Shown here: positions 50,372 through 61,822 of the stretch, one piece after another
Position numbering within the stretch: position 1 is the first letter of the stretch
Layout of the letters: each line of letters opens with the position of its first letter
Origin: Taxawa tesnikishii (nom. ined.)
Taxonomy: Eukaryota; Ascomycota; Dothideomycetes; Dothideales
Direction: 5' to 3'
Length of the DNA stretch: 64,000 bases
Assembly: GCA_030247885.1 (NCBI GenBank)
Contig: JAPDRO010000006.1
Location: 1,178,001-1,242,000 of the forward strand
The notes under the pieces: model-generated
Told to the model about the DNA's origin: nothing
The model's database searches: none
Seen by the model: only the letters and a program-made list of their open reading frames with translations
Made by a program: the position numbers and the translations under genes

Positions 50372-52891
50372 ATTTTCAGAAAACGAGTGGTAAGTCGAAT
50401 GCTCTAACTGTTGGTTGAGGTCCGATCAAGCACAAGAAGTAGACAACTTCCATCTTTATAGCTACGTTCGGGTTCCTGACAAGGGTTTGTAGTTGCAATG
50501 CAATCACGAATCTGATCATACTGCCAGATCTGGAGTAGCTGCATGAAATGCGTCTTTTTTGAGGTCTAGAGTCGCTGCCGTACTCCCGTTAAGGCCTGCG
50601 GGCGTACAAGAAACCATGTTGCCAGACAGCTTACGGTCCGCAATCCCGTTCGAGAGCTGGGAAGATGTGGACCGACATAGATGTGATCTGCGAGACGGCA
50701 TACTAGCTGCTGCGTGCCTGTCAGTGAAGTTGGTTGTGACTGGTCCACACGATGTTTTCTCCACAGCACTACGTTAGCGCGTGCGGCAGGCGGCTTCTCC
50801 AAATGTGCCCAAATGCGGGGAACCTGGCTATATCCACTTGACCATCAATGAACCAGTGGATCGTTCTCAGGTAGGTCTTTCGATAGTTCATTCCTACATG
50901 CGAGGGCGGAACCAAGACCTTGCATGAAGCATTGATGGGAAAGCTTGTCGTCTTCGCCGGGCTGCACTAATCACAACACCAAGACGACATGCTCCGGCAC
51001 AGACAATCTCGGACTCCGCAGAAGGTCCCAAATGGGCTTGATTAGTGGCTTGAACACTGCCCACTATCGTGAGCCGTGTTTGAATGCCCACAGACGGGCA
51101 CGGCTGCACCAACGGAACACGGTTCCTTTGTCCAAGCAGCTTTTGCCAGGCTTCTCGGACGCTCCTTAGTCGGCGATGGTTCTGAAGCCTCCGCACGAAC
51201 GTGTACAGCTGAGATGGTGCCAATGAGACTGCTTTTACAAAAGAGCCTCAGCGAGGGAATAAGGCGGCTGATAAAGAAGACAAAGGGCGAAAAAGAGACA
51301 AAGGAATGTATCGCTGCATTGTGTGGGGATCGAAGGCTCGGAAACGGGAAGTCGACATTGATGGCAGTTACTAACAGGCAACGACTTCATCGGAAAACCG
51401 CCCTCGAACAGCCTGGTTGTCAAATCGCAGACTCCAAAACAGTGAGCCCTTACAAGCTGGGTTCCACCCGAAACGGGGAATTGAGGCGCAGCCTTGTATT
51501 TACTTACGCAAAATATCCCCCGATCTCGACTTCCCATACTATCTGCAAGCGAACAACGGAGACTTGGAACAAAATGAGAATCTTATGGATTAATGTTCAA
51601 AAGATGGGGCCTAACTCATCCGGCAACTTGTATTGACATCTGTGGCGTTCCACACAGATACCAATGCAGCCATCGGCCAAGTAGGAGTGCGGTGCCAGCG
51701 TCCTCGTATAGTCGTGGATCTGGAATCTGTCTTGCCCTGGCCATCCCAACCTACGTAAGGGTGGGCTCTACTTCGGTGGTGGCGATATCGGCGGTGGAAT
51801 AGGGTGGACAGTAATGAGTACAGAAAAGCCAATATTTAGCCAGCGGAATTGTTAGGTCTGTATTCTTCAACTGGCGGTGGACACGCGCGGCCATGGCCTA
51901 TGCGATCTGACCGTTTTTGTTGATGAGTATCCGACTATATCATCTCGGGATATTGCTTCTGTCCGAGTTGGGTGTGGTTCTCCTTGTAGGTGGGCTTGCG
52001 CATCAGTATCTTTCGAGAAGTGCATGCAAAACGACGATAGCGATGAGATTCTCACGCCACTGTGTCGCGACCGAACGAAAAGGAAGCTTATGCAGCTTGC
52101 CCGATCGAACGGGCGACAACCTCCCTGTTTGTTGCTTGGTATTGTATCATATACGCGGTAGGCTGTCGGCTACAGCGCTGTGCGGTGTTGTGTGGTGGAA
52201 GTAGCTCGACTTGGTCAGGCGGCCATGTCTTGAGGACTATCGAATGGCAGCTGAGAAGCCATTACAGATGGCAGAAGTCAGGAGGAGATTCGTTGCTGAC
52301 AGAGATGGAGAGCGCCTTGGATTGAAGTATGGTCACGAGGAGTGTCCTGCTCATCCAGCTATGCGTGAGAACTGAGTACGTTTCGCGCTGTCGGAAGCGG
52401 GCACCCTTCCAACGAGACGCGAGCGGCACTAGAAGGCCTTCAGCGCTCAGGTCATTCAGTGGGTGTTTGTGAGTATAGGTATCCTCCAAAAGGCGCGGGA
52501 TGGACGAAGGATGTTTTACAAGCAACAGACTGCGGATGAAGCGTACGCTGCCTCACCGAGTTCAGAGATGACGCTGCCCTGCCTTTCACCGAGCCTTGGC
52601 ATTGTTTTGGTCCCCGCGCCTTCTAATTCCAGGCGGCTGTCTGTAACGCGCGCTGCCCCTTCCTAATATCGTCAACCTTCTGCTAAGGAGCCACGCCCGA
52701 CGACTGCGACGACCGCCCCCTTGCCTTTCGCTCAGTCCGGCACAAGCGACTCTGGTAGTCCGTTCTGCCATTGATCCCACGCCTTCACTCGAGAACTTCG
52801 ACCGGCCACCCGCTCTCGAACACGCGTTGTACCTCACCGCTCCGCGCAACAACTATACCTGGCCACCTACTGTACACTACGCTCAACCACA
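50372..52891. other. Long intergenic region, no gene seen
   Basis: About 2.5 kb without a recognisable gene. A 186-codon plus-strand frame at about 51.1-51.6 kb has no motif and no supporting splice sites. No transposase or terminal repeats were recognised. The final part should be the promoter of the NTF2-like gene. Confidence 0.4.
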
Positions 52892-54614
52892 ATGGCCGAC
52901 ATCTACCAGTCCTTCCTGAGCTCGCCCTCGGAATCCGCCCTCGCGCCAAATGCCGCCCTCCATTACATTACCACAACGACGTCCATCCGCGAGCCGGCCG
53001 CCATCATTAAGCACCTGCAAGCGCAGGAAAAGCTGTTGAAGAAGAAGAACGAGAAGGTCCTGAGTGTTGTGGAGGGTAACAGTGGTTTGTGTCTGGAAAC
53101 GGAGACTACCTACGAGTTTAGCCGTGGCGGTGGAGCTATCCTGCCCCAACTCGACGACAACATGCTGGCGGATATGGTCGCCATCTGCCCAATGGTATGC
53201 CACAGCCATGTCCCTTCCGTGGACACTTCCCTCTCCCCTCAGCTGCAGCGATCTCGTTATTGACATGCATATCTCACGCAGGTCCACGTCGTCAGCCTCG
53301 AAAATGGCAGAATTAGCCAGATTCGCCTGCACTGGGATCAAGCTACCATGCTGAAGCAAGTGGAGGCCATCGGCAAGACGGGTCGTAACTGGCCCATCCG
53401 CGACGGAAACGCTCAAACCAAGCTTGTAGCCAACAGCGTCGCTGCTGTCGGACAGGGGCCTTCGGTCAGAGATAGCCGCCCATCCAACGGTTCCCGTGGT
53501 TCCGACGAGCCCATAACCCATGGCTCCAAGCCTACCTCTCAGTCGCGCGGTCGCGACCCACACACCATCTTCGCCCACCCCGACGAAGAGCGCCAACCAA
53601 GCGAAGGTCCATCTGTCGCTCCTCGCAACTCCGTCAAGCCACCCGTGCGCCAACTTGACGAGTTGATCGGCGAAGCCTCCCTCCGCAGCCCTTCACCCAC
53701 CAAACAAGAGGGCGCGATTCTGAAGGCCGGCGCCGGTAAGAACTTCAACGCGAACCGACTCTTCGACCTCAACGAGCCAGATGACCGTTCGCGCTCACCA
53801 GAGCGCAAGAAGGCTATGCCAAACAAGTACAACCACTTCGAATTCGGTAACGGCGAAGATGCGCCCCAACCGAGCCCCGGCAACAACAGGCCAAACTCTG
53901 GAAAGACAGGAAAGCACATGTCCACAAGCTGGGATTTTGACGACTTCACTACTCCCGAAAAGGTGAAGCCCAAGCCTCAGCGTGAGCAGGAAAGGCACAT
54001 TGGATACGGGATCGATGAGGTATGCCCTCTATTTGACCCACCACAACGATATAAGTTGCTCAGCATGAACAACGACTAACGTTCCGTCATAGGATGATCC
54101 GACATCTCCTCCAAAGCGTCCAATCGTCCACGCTCCCCGTCCAGACGCCGAAGCCCACTTCAGCATCACCGACATCAGCTCGCCCGCTCCTGAACGCCCA
54201 ACCTCGAAAGGCAACGCCAGGCCGGACGCCTTCTCGAACCACATGGGCGAAGGATCAGAACCTCTCGCAGAACGCAAGAATGCCAATACCAACATCGACA
54301 ACTCGCGTCGTAAGCAAGACTACGAACCCCACTGGTCCCTTAGCACGCCCGTGCAGGAGAAGAAGATTTACAAGACGGCAGGCAATGGCATGGGCGGTCG
54401 CAAGGAGAACGCACTTCACTGGTCTCTCGCGGGGGATGATTATCAGCCGGAGCAGAAGGTCTACAAGACCGCGGGCAACGGCATGGGCGGCCGATCGGAT
54501 CTCGGAAGGAGCTGGGCCATTGGTGACGATTTCGACGCCGAGGATGCTGAGGCCGACAGGAGGAGGGGCCAGAGTAGTAAGGTCCAGAGAGGGTTTGAGA
54601 GGAGCGAGTACTAA
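52892..54614 (+). CDS. NTF2-like fold protein with repeated YKTAGNGMGGR motifs
   Basis: Exons 52892-53194, 53282-54019 and 54093-54614 give 520 residues, all introns phase 0. Residues 1-150 look like an NTF2-like domain (MADIYQSFLSSPSESALAPN, AALHYITTTTSIREPAAIIK, and after the first intron VHVVSLENGRISQIRLHWDQ). The remainder is disordered and charged, with short aromatic motifs: YNHFEFGNGED, TSWDFDDFTTPEK, then HWSLSTPVQEKKIYKTAGNG, a second HWSL...VYKTAGNGMGGR and finally SWAIGDDFDAEDAEADRRRG. A similar arrangement occurs in a conserved fungal family whose function I do not know. The motif repetition suggests docking sites for a partner, possibly RNA- or ribosome-associated, but that is inference. 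Confidence 0.75.
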
Positions 54615-55401
54615 GCAGTCAAGATGTGCGGTGCTGTTACTGTAGAAGGAAGATGAGGATCAGCGGAGACCTGGCGGTCACTCAAGGGTTGTGGCCGTGA
54701 CAGCAGCTCGAACCACCGTCGCGACTTGCGATGACAACAGCTGACTCTCTTGCGCCTCTACATTGGGAGCTTGAGACCTCGGATGCCGTCGATGGCTGAC
54801 CTGGTGGCGTTATACGACTGTACGGTATGCTCGTGGGCGGACATTCTGACTACAATTAGGTTATGAACTGCATGACATTCGGAAGGGCTGCATTGGGGCT
54901 GTTAACTGCAATCAAAAGAGATTGAAGGGAGTTGATGTGTACTGAGGTTTGCTAGCAGTGGTACATGACAGATTTATCCGAAATCCTCACAACGGGCAAG
55001 GACTTGGTGGTGTTGGTGTGAAGTGCAGAGCCGGTGATGTTGTCATACTGAATGAACGAATGGATAAACACCACTCGCTATCACTAGTGCAGGCAGCGTC
55101 GAGGTTTTGAGTGGTATGTGTTGTTGTATTGGCAAAGCTGAAATCGAGCAATACGAGACTGAACCGCGGTAGACCGAATGCGGTGGCTTGGACTTCGCAG
55201 TTGCCTGACTGCAGCCTGCACTAAAGCCCAAAACCAGCGAACCAACAGAACGATAAAAAGGTATATAATACCCTCTGCATTCGTCAAGTCAATCAGTCAA
55301 CTAGCCACCTCTACGCTCTATTCCTTCTACGTTTCATTCCTTCTACGCTTTCGATTTGCGCTTCTCTCCCAACCAAGTGTCAACCACGTGACTTTCCAGA
55401 T
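54615..55401. other. Intergenic region, no gene seen
   Basis: About 790 bases between two plus-strand genes. It contains the promoter of the first 2EXR gene; a TATATAA-like word occurs about 140 bases before its start. Confidence 0.4.
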
Positions 55402-56389
55402 ATGGCAACAACCAACACGTCCAACACGTCCCCAGTGGAAGCCGCGCGCAAGCGCAAGCGAGCACAGGTCTCATACTACTCGTTCGATATCGAGGACGAC
55501 TCGGCCTGTGCCTCCGATGACTCCGTGGAAGAATACTCTCCCGTCAAAGTGAGATCCCCTCCCCTATCTCCTATCCCCCATCATCCACCTTCCCTTCAGG
55601 AACGCCAACGGCCCTCATCCAGAAACACAAGCGAGGCAAAAAGCGCGCAACAAGCGGTCCAAAAAGCGCGCCCCGAAGGAGCACAAGCCCGCAAAGTCCT
55701 TCCCCTTCCTCTCCCTGCCCCCAGAACTCCGCAATCTGATCTACGTCCACGCGCTCTCGGAGCCCGGTCCAGACAGCAGAGCGCGCTGTCGCCTGCACGT
55801 CGCCTCGAGGGTGAAAGCGTACCGCAACGTCGCGGTGCGCGTGCCCGCAGCCCAACCGCGAACCGCGAACCCGTTCTCGCCCGCGCTGCTCGCCACGTGT
55901 CGGCAGGTGCACGGCGAGGCGAGCAGGGTGCTGTACGGGCAGCGAGTGTACGCCGCCGACACGTTCGCGCTGCACGCGTTCCTCGCGCAGATCGGACGAG
56001 CGAATCGGGCGCTGCTGCGCTCCGTGACGGTTTTGCGTTGGGGGCGGAGCAGGGCTGAGCGGACGATGAATTTCCCCGCTTTGACGTTGCTTGCTGAGGC
56101 TGTGGGGTTGGAGAGCTTGGTCATTGCGTCTGAGATGGGAAGGGGGTCTTGGGGATGGGGGTGGAGGCCGCAGAAGATCCGCGACGTGAAGGGGAGGAAC
56201 GCGAAGAGGTTGGCGAGGCACTTGTTGAGGAGTGGGGGTTATTGGTTGGAGGCGGTGGGGAGGGCGAAGGGGAAGCGGGATGCTGGAGTGGAGGCGGTGA
56301 AGTTGGCGCCGTGTAATTTCGGCTTGCGTGATGAGGATGAAGACACGGTGGTGTATGAGGAGGAGATGGAGAGGTTTAGGGGGAATTGA
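55402..56389 (+). CDS. 2EXR-domain protein (one apparent 1-nt frameshift)
   Basis: Member of the large fungal 2EXR/F-box-like family of unknown function. Exon 1 is 55402-55548 and exon 2 55623-56389. After a basic N-terminal region, the domain starts FPFLSLPPELRNLIYVHAL, continues with SPALLATCRQVHGEASRVLY, and ends with an acidic tail (EEEMERFRGN). With the best-looking splice acceptor (CATCCAG at 55622) the first part of exon 2 reads KHKRGKKRATSG and loses frame by one base at the C4 run 55671-55674. With one base added the protein has 304 residues. A weaker acceptor further downstream could keep frame without a missing base, so the shift is less certain here than in MMS19. It converges with a second, damaged 2EXR gene. 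Confidence 0.72.
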
Positions 56390-56665
56390 GGAAGTTGTTG
56401 ATGTAGGAAACTGAAAGTGGGACAGTGTGGAGCTTGCAGTGAAGGGTCTTTCTTGGAGGCCCGTTTTGCCCTTAAATCTGCCACCAGCAAAAACAGGATA
56501 AGTAGAGAGATGCAAGCAATCATGAGCTTTTCACCTTTGAGCTCAATCGTCCGTCTTGTCGTGATAGCAACCAATTTCAGTTCATTGCCTTCAGCCTTGC
56601 CAAATTTCTTTCAACTCCTTCAATCCACCCACGCCTTGTGACCCAAGTTGTTTTCTGTCAGAGAC

Positions 56666-57546
56666 TCACGACCAGGCTCCCATGTCATAGTTGGGACGAA
56701 ACATGCTTACAGTCGGAGGTTTCAGCGTTCCGACCTGTTTCCATTCCGATTGGAAGCTCCTCCTAGGATTTTCAATGTCCCATTGATCTATGTAGTCCAG
56801 CTTAGCGTTCTCGTACCAGAGCAGCATCTCTTCGTCCGCTCGCTCCTTTGGGATATCTGCTTCCAGCAAAGAACGTCCCAGCTCGGCGGCTTCCTGCAAC
56901 TTTTCGGTGTGGCGGTCATCCGTATCACTCCGTAAGGCCGATGATCTGAGACGGAAGAATTCTTTGCGGTGAAAAATGCGAGCGACCGCAGCGTACAAGA
57001 GTTTTCTGTGAGGGCTCTGACGGGGATTCGTTGAGATATGGACATGTCGTACCAGCTGAAGATATCGCTGCACTGTTGGTAGGAGCAACCAATCGTCCAG
57101 GCCCCCAGGTGATAGGCGAAACGGAACTAAGTGGTGCCATAGTAGACGGGAAGCGACTCGAGTCGGACCTGCTGACTTGCTTGACAGATGGCGGGGATTT
57201 CATCCCGAGCGCGGCGCCTATACGATGGATAGATACCTGCAGGTCGGTGGAAAGCGAATTCGTAGATCATGATTCGCAGCTCGGTGGGAAGTCTCATGAA
57301 CGGAAATCTGCCATCGTGGATCAGCACCAAGACTCGTTCAGTGGCAGGCTTTGGATGACTCACATCTCCGGTGGAGATTCCACTTTAGAGCGCGTCCCCA
57401 TGGTATGGAATGTCCTTCGCTGTGGGACGTCACTAAAGGAAGTGGCCAGAACGTCTTTGGCAAACTTACATGTTTTTGTGGAGCCGACGAAGAGCTCCTC
57501 GATGGGGGTTTCGACATTTCTTTGGTCCTTTTGGAGGTCTTCCCAT
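56666..57546 (-). pseudogene. Second 2EXR-domain gene, possibly broken
   Basis: Proposed exons 57546-57470 and 57432-57364, then from 57307 the domain FPFMRLPTELRIMIYEFAFH, followed by EIPAICQASQQVRLESLPVY. Right after YYGTT an in-frame TAG occurs at 57129-57127, where the family continues with a -F-F pattern; the next codons do read FRFAYHLGAW. A one-base frame change follows at the G4 run 57022-57025 (C4 on the coding strand). Beyond it the sequence reads SPHRKLLYAAVARIFHRKEF through to DYIDQWDIENPRRS and a stop at 56666. The frame change fits the missing-base pattern elsewhere in the window; the TAG does not, so this copy may be truly damaged. An intron could remove both but would use a weak donor and drop the YYG motif. 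Confidence 0.5.
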
Positions 57547-58112
57547 CCATTGTAGTCGACCTGTGACTAGTGTGCGGATGTGTTCTGCGGATAAATTTCG
57601 AGCTGATGGATGGAATGTGATATCAGTATGGTGAACAAGGAAGGTACGAATTTCTGAGGTGAAGCGCGTTTTACGCGCGTAAGTTACGTGTGATGCATTC
57701 ACTAGTGAACTGCCGCGATGAGCTGAAGCTGGACCGAACAGGAATGATATTGCTCTCGGACCTTGCTGATGCTCTCGTTGATGGTGCGGATATGTCGTAT
57801 CGATAGAGTTGAGGGGAAGGCAAGAGTGAGGCGGCTCTACTAGACAGAGTCCGTCGGGCGGCTAGTCATGCAAGCTGCAAGAGATGCAGCAGGCAGGTCG
57901 TTGAAGCTAGCTGATTGAGAGCTTGTTGAGTCATGCAAGTTGGCTGCTTGATCTACTTGTATATCATTGGGCACATCGACGCAAGCAACAAGATACACTT
58001 GACGAATTGTTCGCAGTGAAGTCACTGAAGCGCCCAACTGCTGTCTATCGTGCATTCGGAGGTTTGGTCGATCAGTATTGGGGCGGTACAGCCACGGGAA
58101 ACGTGCCACTTC
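57547..58112. other. Intergenic region, no gene seen
   Basis: About 570 bases between two minus-strand genes. No supported frame. Confidence 0.35.
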
Positions 58113-59678
58113 TTATGCTCCAACCTCTGCCCTCTCGGCCCAAGCAACCCATCTTTTAATAACCTCGTCCACAGCTTTGACTCCCGCCTCCGTAGCATCT
58201 ACCTCGAACCACTCTCTATGCTCCTTCCCACACGCAGCACACTGCCTCTTGACCCTCTGCTCCGCCAGCTCGAGATGGATCAGTCTCTCCACCCTTGACG
58301 CATGCGGTACTTTGCGGACTTGATCCGAGACCCTCCCCTTCGTCGCCGGTCTTGAGAAATCCGGATGCAAATTCGATGTCCGGCAAGGAGATGGCAAAGG
58401 GCTAGAAGGGATGTAAGGATACCATCGCACGAGGCTAAGATTATATCCGCACTGCCGCGTCCATTCGGTCATCCGGCGGTGCACATTGTTTGCCCGACCG
58501 ATCTTGAGCATGGTGGTGCGCTTCTGTCTGCCGTGGCTCTCAGAAGCGTAGGAGTACTCGCTCATGACATCGCTCAAGCGGCGACTCCGCTGCTGCCTTG
58601 GTGATGAGAGGAGAGATGTTGCGGTATCGTCAGATGGTGCTAAATCGCTGTCTGTAAGCCAGAATATGTAGATGTACCCTTCTTGGTCGTGCGGTGAGAT
58701 TGGTTTGGAGAGTTCTGTCAGTAGTGCTGATGTTGTTGCTGGAGATAAATGAGCCGGGATCCAGGATAGCAGGTTTCTGGTCGGAGATTCGGTTAACACA
58801 GTATGTCTGTTCATAGGTCGAGGCGGCGTTTCTGCCAGCGGCCTTCGTTGAGGAGTGTGTGGTCCCTGCGAAATAGGCCCACGTGAAGACAGATCGGCAT
58901 GAGATTGGGATTGATTGTTCCTGTTAGCCTGTGCAGTGTCCGTACGATGTGAGGGTGGAGACTGCGGTCGCCGGTTTTGTTGATCGAGTGGAGGCGGCAG
59001 GTTCCATGCGGCCATCTCGGGCCTGCTGCTGTCTCTTGTTCGTTGCCGATGCCGCACGATTTCCATATACTCATCGTCCTCGTGATTGGTCATGCAGCAG
59101 AGAGACTCCCAAAAACTTGGTTTCTTCTGCTTTCTCCGCTGTGTCGGTGGCTGAGATCTATCATTCCTTTCATGCCGACGCCTAGTCTGCACTGTTTCTG
59201 CCGGCTCCGGTAGCAGCTCTACTGGGATCCTGGTCCATGATTGCCGTCGAGGATCAGTATCCACCCTATGCTTCTGTCGCTGTCTTGGCTTCGATCCTTG
59301 TTCCTTGTTGATCCCCATAACGCCGAGTCTGGCGACCAAGCTGTCAATACTCGTTCGCTCCTGGACAGGCACCAACCTGGACACTCCATGCCCGGGAATT
59401 GCTTCGTTGTCATGAACAATCTTTTCTGCCTGATCCTTGTGTTGCCAGCAGAAGAATGCGGCGGATGCTGGCCCGCTTGTATCATCCTGAACTACGGCGA
59501 CGACTCCATTGACGCCTGTGCCCGACGAGCGACGGGCAGCTGCAGAGGGAGACTTCGGCGATGCGAGAGAGTGCCTACATTTCTTACCCGCAGTAGTGAT
59601 ACCTCTGCATGTTGTTGCCGGGTTCTTGGAATCTGAACGCTGGACCAATGACTCGGGAGTCCGGTTTTGGAATGGCAT
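58113..59678 (-). CDS. MUG113/T5orf172-type GIY-YIG domain protein
   Basis: A 521-residue protein starting MPFQNRTPESLV at 59678; upstream in-frame codons lack an ATG. Near the N-terminus a Cys/His cluster (TTCRGITTAGKKCRHSL, then FFCWQHKDQA) looks like a small zinc-binding module. A long, charged, Pro-rich linker follows. The C-terminal ~200 residues are the T5orf172/MUG113 form of the GIY-YIG nuclease fold: GYIYIFWLTDSD for the GIY-YIG strand, MLKIGRANNVHRRMTEWTRQ with the catalytic-type Arg, VERLIHLELAEQRVKRQCAA with the acidic residue, and GKEHREWFEVDA. No introns. Members include fission-yeast meiotically up-regulated gene 113; whether they cut DNA is not established. No sign of mobile-element context is seen. 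Confidence 0.88.
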   Translation of the reverse strand: MPFQNRTPESLVQRSDSKNPATTCRGITTAGKKCRHSLASPKSPSAAARRSSGTGVNGVVAVVQDDTSGPASAAFFCWQHKDQAEKIVHDNEAIPGHGVSRLVPVQERTSIDSLVARLGVMGINKEQGSKPRQRQKHRVDTDPRRQSWTRIPVELLPEPAETVQTRRRHERNDRSQPPTQRRKQKKPSFWESLCCMTNHEDDEYMEIVRHRQRTRDSSRPEMAAWNLPPPLDQQNRRPQSPPSHRTDTAQANRNNQSQSHADLSSRGPISQGPHTPQRRPLAETPPRPMNRHTVLTESPTRNLLSWIPAHLSPATTSALLTELSKPISPHDQEGYIYIFWLTDSDLAPSDDTATSLLSSPRQQRSRRLSDVMSEYSYASESHGRQKRTTMLKIGRANNVHRRMTEWTRQCGYNLSLVRWYPYIPSSPLPSPCRTSNLHPDFSRPATKGRVSDQVRKVPHASRVERLIHLELAEQRVKRQCAACGKEHREWFEVDATEAGVKAVDEVIKRWVAWAERAEVGA

Positions 59679-60612
59679 GGAATCGAATACGAGAGGTAGG
59701 TACGATAGGATCTCTATAGGAGGAGGATGGTGTAACAAATTGGACACAGATATCTGATGAGAAAGATAGACCTACGTGAATGCATTCTACACGACGGACG
59801 AGCGAGGCAGTGCTGCCTGGGGATGGGAAGGCGAAAAAGGCACGAAGTGGGCGGGATGCGTTGGCGGTTGAAGTGTGGCTGGGCAGATGAGGCTGGCGCG
59901 TGGCTGAAACCGCTTGGCGCCTTGCCCATCACAACCTTTCGCGCTGCTTCGTCTTCATGCACACAGTCCTTTTGTATGACTATGAGCACGGCCTTGTCCC
60001 ACCGAATCTGGGAAGAACAGCAACTAGATGGGGTTATCGCGGCAGGGGCCATTGTGTCGGTTGGTTTGTATGGTAGATTATTGTGCACAGTTCATACTGT
60101 TGGCTAGCGATGTTGGCTTTGTTACCATTTCGGCCCCAAAGAGAATGAGCATGTTATATCTAGCATCTTTGACTGTTGACAGTACTGCGCTTGCCATCGG
60201 CTCTGATTCCGTCATGCATTCTCTACATCCTTCATACGACCCGTTGCACAAAGGACAGGCGTGCTATCAGAGGATTCGGACGTTCCACAGGGAGCTGCAC
60301 TTACCGTGAAATGCCGGCCTTGGCAGGCCCTTGCGGTGAATTCGCCGGGCATTTCCTGGCTTCTCCGGGCAACGCTTCGCATCCCATACCAGCATGCGAG
60401 TCTCACTTCCCCGACAAGCAGAATGTCAGTAAGTCCTTCGTCGACAAGCTGGACTGCCGTCATCGGTCATCCTGAGCTACCCCGTCGCCATTCATGACTC
60501 TGAAGCAATGCGAAGTCAGGGCAGAAGATTCGTACGTTGGTATCACAGTCTGTATACAAGATCTGATTCGCGGAAGTCGAGCCCCGTTCGTGGCACCAAA
60601 GGACACACAGCA
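59679..60612. other. Intergenic region, no gene seen
   Basis: About 930 bases, including the promoter of the GIY-YIG gene. Several ~80-codon frames exist; none is supported. Confidence 0.35.
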
Positions 60613-61067
60613 TCAAACCCCAGTCTTCCTCTCACGGTCTTCCAATATTTCCTTCTGAATCGCCTCCCTGACAATAGAACCACACATCTTAGCGTACGGA
60701 TTCGTCTTGACTGAGATTTGCTGTGCCAACATATTGCCATACCGTCCGCCTTTAAAGATGTCCTTGTTAGCTAATTCCTCAATCTCCTCCGCGCTAGCTT
60801 TGGTAGATCAATTACCATCACCTTCAGCAGGGAGCCCTTTGCATTTCATATCCGCGGCTTTTAGGGACAAGGATACCCGACGGGTGTGGTTAGCTGCTAG
60901 GACAGTAGGTTGATGGTCTGAGATGGGTTGCGTGGGCGACAGCGGCGTGGCGGGATCAATGGCTTTGTCGAGGTCTTCCCGAAGTTGACCTGTCTCTTGG
61001 GAGCGCTCTGCAGTGAAAATCCCTTCAACTGAAAGTAGTGTTCGTCGCGCCTAGGCTCGGTCGACAT
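60613..61067 (-). CDS. Possible small hypothetical protein, disrupted
   Basis: Two pieces on the minus strand read like one protein. The start MSTEPRRDEHYFQLKG at 61067 continues, one base shifted at the run 61021-61023, into IFTAERSQETGQLREDLDKA and a Pro/Thr-rich stretch. After an in-frame TGA at 60810-60808 comes a convincing C-terminus: ASAEEIEELANKDIFKGGRY, then NPYAKMCGSIVREAIQKEIL and EDRERKTGV with a stop at 60613. The C-terminal 60 residues look helical and conserved-like; I do not recognise the family. The one-base shift fits the pattern seen in other genes of this window. The TGA could mean an unrecognised intron, an error or a broken gene. Real coding potential of the last exon is my main reason for listing it. 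Confidence 0.4.
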
Positions 61068-61173
61068 ATGCAGAAGCACAATCGGGATGTTATCGTCTAA
61101 GAATCGAAAGATTGCTTGTGACCGAGTTTACAGTATCCTGAGAGAGTGATGAATTGTTGAATTGCTGCAATTT

Positions 61174-61560
61174 TTACTGTTCCTGAGCTCGGATGCTGGC
61201 GAATCTATCTTCTGGAATTCTCGGAAGAGGCGGCATGGGCGCGTCGATCAGCGCGTGACCAGACAACGAGGCCTCTGGTTTGGAAAAGGCTTTGGGGACC
61301 GAGTTGTCGCGTCTGGTAAGTCCAGCCATCCTTGGGGACGTCATATCGTTTAATTGTACCCGCTCACGCCAGGCACAGGTGCTTGTCCGGAATTCCAGTG
61401 GAGATGGGATATGTATGGTTGAATAGTCCTGCTGTTCCGAGATTCCCGTAGGACTAGAGACATATTGCAGAGACGGATGAGCTCGTTGCCTATACCGAAG
61501 CGCTTGAGATCGGCTAAGGCGATGAACATCGCCGAATGAAGGATGGCGGCGTTCGGCCAT
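61174..61560 (-). CDS. Hypothetical protein, weak support
   Basis: A 128-residue frame from the ATG at 61560, polar and rich in Ser, Arg and Pro (for example HALIDAPMPPLPRIPEDRFA before the stop). Another frame overlapping its 5' side (to 61676) also has protein-like composition (NAAILHSAMFIALADLKRFG), so the true gene could start further upstream and join the two, by an intron or one-base shift. No domain is recognised and the call is tentative. Confidence 0.25.
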   Translation of the reverse strand: MAERRHPSFGDVHRLSRSQALRYRQRAHPSLQYVSSPTGISEQQDYSTIHIPSPLEFRTSTCAWRERVQLNDMTSPRMAGLTRRDNSVPKAFSKPEASLSGHALIDAPMPPLPRIPEDRFASIRAQEQ

Positions 61561-61822
61561 TGAAGGATTCTCGCTGCGTTTAGCGGATACTCACGGGTCC
61601 TGGCTTGCTCGCCAAAACTTAAAGGCTCCGCATTATTTGTGCGTGCCGTGTAGTGATTGGAAATCTGATGAAACATTCGTTCACTGTCGCATGCATGAGT
61701 GGAATCCAGGAATTGTCGACCCGCACATCATGGTAGTTCATGGAGCGTCGACGTAATGTTTAAGCAACCGTTTCCCTGACTGTCATCCAATGCAGGAACC
61801 TGATCCAACTCATACGTCGTCT

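Noticed and set aside
51076-51636. 186-codon frame in the long 50.4-52.9 kb gap
   Set aside because: No motif, no introns, no homologous look; likely chance.
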